This document shows, in pieces, positions 62,673-64,000 of a stretch of DNA of 64,000 bases (positions are counted from its first letter, which is position 1; each line of letters starts with the position of its first letter). The stretch covers positions 496,001 through 560,000 of the forward strand of contig CBDATU010000011.1 of assembly GCA_965199865.1 (NCBI GenBank), in the 5' to 3' direction. Made by a program: the position numbers and the translations under genes. The notes beneath the pieces were generated by a model, which ran no database searches, was not told the origin of the DNA, and saw only the letters and a list, made by a program, of their open reading frames with translations. This DNA comes from JAPOUP01 sp965199865. GTDB taxonomy: Bacteria; Pseudomonadota; Alphaproteobacteria; Rhodobacterales; Rhodobacteraceae.

Positions 62673-63060
62673 ATGAAGAGAACACCCGTCAACCCATGGC
62701 CGTGGTCACTAAATTTTGGCTACAACCAAGCCGAAATACTTGAAGGCGTTAGCAGGCAACTGGTCTGCGCGGGTCAGACTTCGGTCGATGCCGAACGCAA
62801 TCCGCAGCACGCCGGAGATATGCGGGGCCAGATGACGCTCTCCCACGACAATCTTGAGGCCGTTCTGAAAGCCACCGACATGGGTCTCGCCAACATCACG
62901 CGGCTTAACCACAGACGTGGACGAAGCCATGAAGAACTTCGACCTGCTTGGCGCCCGGTTCGGGCCGCTCAACGCGGCTCCTCCAATGACCGTGGTTGGC
63001 GTTACCCGGTTCGCCATTCCCCCACTCATGTTCGAGATCGAGGCTACCGCCGCCGCTTAG
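62673..63060 (+). pseudogene. RidA family protein, frameshifted
   Basis: From the ATG at 62673 the frame reads NPWPWSLNFGYNQAEILEGV, then LVCAGQTSVDAE and GDMRGQMTLSHDNLEAVLKA and ITRLN, a normal RidA/YjgF N-terminus and centre. At about 62911 the frame is lost, and the next frame continues TTDVDEAMKNFDLLGARFGP and then VVGVTRFAIPPLMFEIEATA to a stop at 63060, the usual C-terminus. Compared with family members the VY between RLN and TTD is missing, so a deletion of a few bases (7 or 8) explains the break. RidA enzymes hydrolyse reactive enamines/imines. Confidence 0.75.
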
Positions 63061-63596
63061 TTTCAATGCCAGTTTCAGCGGCTCGGGAAGAAGCTGGAGG
63101 GCATCGACAATGAGTTCGCCAGCGTTTCCCGAAACTGTTACCCAATGGCGGACAGCCACAGCTTGATACCTCAATGACTTTGCTGAACACAGGTGGATGC
63201 ATCTTCACCCGAACGGAGAGCATGGACTTCCTGGCCCTCATGACTTGGCCCTCAGCCCAATGGATAGCATATGAACCAATCCGCTTCCGCCCGGGGTATC
63301 CATATGGGCGAACATCTCGGAGATGCGCGGTCCCTGTCACTTCCGGGCATCTGGGCAATAGGGAATTTCCGCAGTCCCGCATCGGGGACTTGATCAACAA
63401 ACGCATGGTCGTGCATAATCGAAGCCCAATGCCTTCATCCAGTCGGCATTGGCAAACAATGTGTTCGAAGCCAGCCATTTGGGTTGAAATCCACCTATAT
63501 GGCTTGCAGGATGTGGCGTCACGAGACTGGACTATGGCGAACGCCCTGCCGGATACGGGGCGCATTGAAGCAAACCAACCGAGGGAGGATCCCCGA
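63061..63596. other. Gap, no gene recognised
   Basis: Between the RidA relic and the binding-protein gene. A minus-strand frame (63044-63643) overlaps the start of the next gene and is not supported. Confidence 0.4.
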
Positions 63597-64000
63597 ATGA
63601 AACTGAAACTGGTAACTGCCGCCCTGGTCGGCGTGATGGTCACAGGACCCGCGATGGCGGACCTGGTGTTCCCGTCACTCAGCTACCGCACTGGACCTTA
63701 CGGGGCCAACGGTGCCCTGTTCGCTGATGGTTACGCTGATTACTTCACGCTGCTGAACGAGCGCGATGGCGGTATAGGTGGCGTTCCTACACGGATCGTG
63801 GAATGCGAGACTGGCTACAACACCGAAAAAGGCGTTGAATGCTACGAAGCGACAAAGGGCGAGGGATCGCTGATATATCAACCACTGTCGACCGGAATTA
63901 CATACCAGCTAATCCCCAAGGCAAGTGCCGATGGCATTCCGGTTCATTCGATGGGCTACGGCAGGACTTCAGCCGCAAACGGCAAGGTCTTCGAATGGGT
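63597..64000 (+). CDS. Branched-chain amino acid type ABC transporter substrate-binding protein, truncated by window end
   Basis: The first 134 codons are present. A Sec signal peptide (Lys2, Lys4, core to about 18, PAMAD cleavage near 22) is followed by FPSLSYRTGPYGANGALFAD and GGVPTRIVECETGYNTEKGV, the start of a LivK-type type I periplasmic receptor fold. GGGAGGA lies 7 bases before the ATG. The cargo and the permease genes lie beyond the window. Confidence 0.85.
   Translation, partial: MKLKLVTAALVGVMVTGPAMADLVFPSLSYRTGPYGANGALFADGYADYFTLLNERDGGIGGVPTRIVECETGYNTEKGVECYEATKGEGSLIYQPLSTGITYQLIPKASADGIPVHSMGYGRTSAANGKVFEW

Noticed and set aside
1..64000. CRISPR arrays, rRNA, tRNA and riboswitches
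   Set aside because: I looked for evenly spaced direct repeats, conserved rRNA blocks, cloverleaf patterns and known riboswitch cores near transporter and sulfur genes and found none that hold up.

Overview
The window looks like a chromosomal segment of a heterotrophic, probably marine, alphaproteobacterium of moderately high GC (upper 50s percent judged by eye). The protein families support this: a DUF2849-cysI-cysH-DUF934 sulfur cluster, several TRAP and one tripartite tricarboxylate (TTT) transporter, a spermidine/putrescine ABC cassette with a class III aminotransferase, and a complete-looking valine degradation set. Coding regions are separated by many 0.4 to 1.5 kb stretches that hold only relics: three IS30-type 5' ends, an IS1595 edge, a probable IS110 tail, and broken genes for RidA, a tartrate dehydratase/fumarase beta subunit and an ABC ATPase. 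This suggests a genome in decay (inference), as in some host-associated lineages.

Layout. 1-55: start of an IS1595 transposase (minus). 721-3797: transketolase and GAPDH, facing coaD and a CBS-domain protein (minus, 3885-4975). 5088-5599: IS30 relic. 5755-6789: zinc alcohol dehydrogenase. 7005-10171: an unusual four-gene succinate dehydrogenase/fumarate reductase (order B-C-D-A), then a decayed dehydratase beta gene. 11204-12097: LysR regulator divergent from a three-gene TRAP transporter (12326-15680). 16564-22438 (minus): GMC oxidoreductase, TerC-like protein, TRAP binding protein and fused TRAP permease, divergent from an IclR regulator, with a perfect 35-bp palindrome before the GMC gene. 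23590-25100: IS30 relic carrying a GC-rich hairpin. 25101-28855 (minus): small coiled-coil membrane protein and a sugar-acid-like set (UxaA-type dehydratase in two polypeptides, zinc dehydrogenase, SDR).

30438-37816: valine catabolism (mmsA, acyl-CoA dehydrogenase, 3-hydroxyisobutyryl-CoA hydrolase, mmsB) with a YbdK-type ligase between mmsA and the rest and a cytochrome P450 at the end. 37898-42483: Lrp-type regulator divergent from DUF2849-cysI-cysH-DUF934, followed by a ferredoxin-NADP reductase. 42695-43237: infC, apparently starting at AUA. 44365-50120: polyamine-type aminotransferase divergent from potFGHI-type genes. 50594-56871 (minus): tctC-tctB-tctA, a Tm-1-like protein split by a one-base frameshift, and a trimethylamine-dehydrogenase-like flavoprotein that has lost key active-site residues. 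57623-60285: surE-pcm-nlpD-like cell maintenance genes. 61253-62140: beta-hydroxyacid dehydrogenase. 62673-63060: RidA pseudogene. 63597 to the end: start of a branched-chain amino acid type binding protein.

The best candidates for undescribed biology are the tctCBA/Tm-1/TMADH-like operon, the B-C-D-A respiratory complex with four membrane histidines and no covalent-FAD histidine, the GMC-TerC-TRAP operon with its palindrome, and the CysH homologue lacking its catalytic cysteine. All statements come from reading the sequence; no database search was run.
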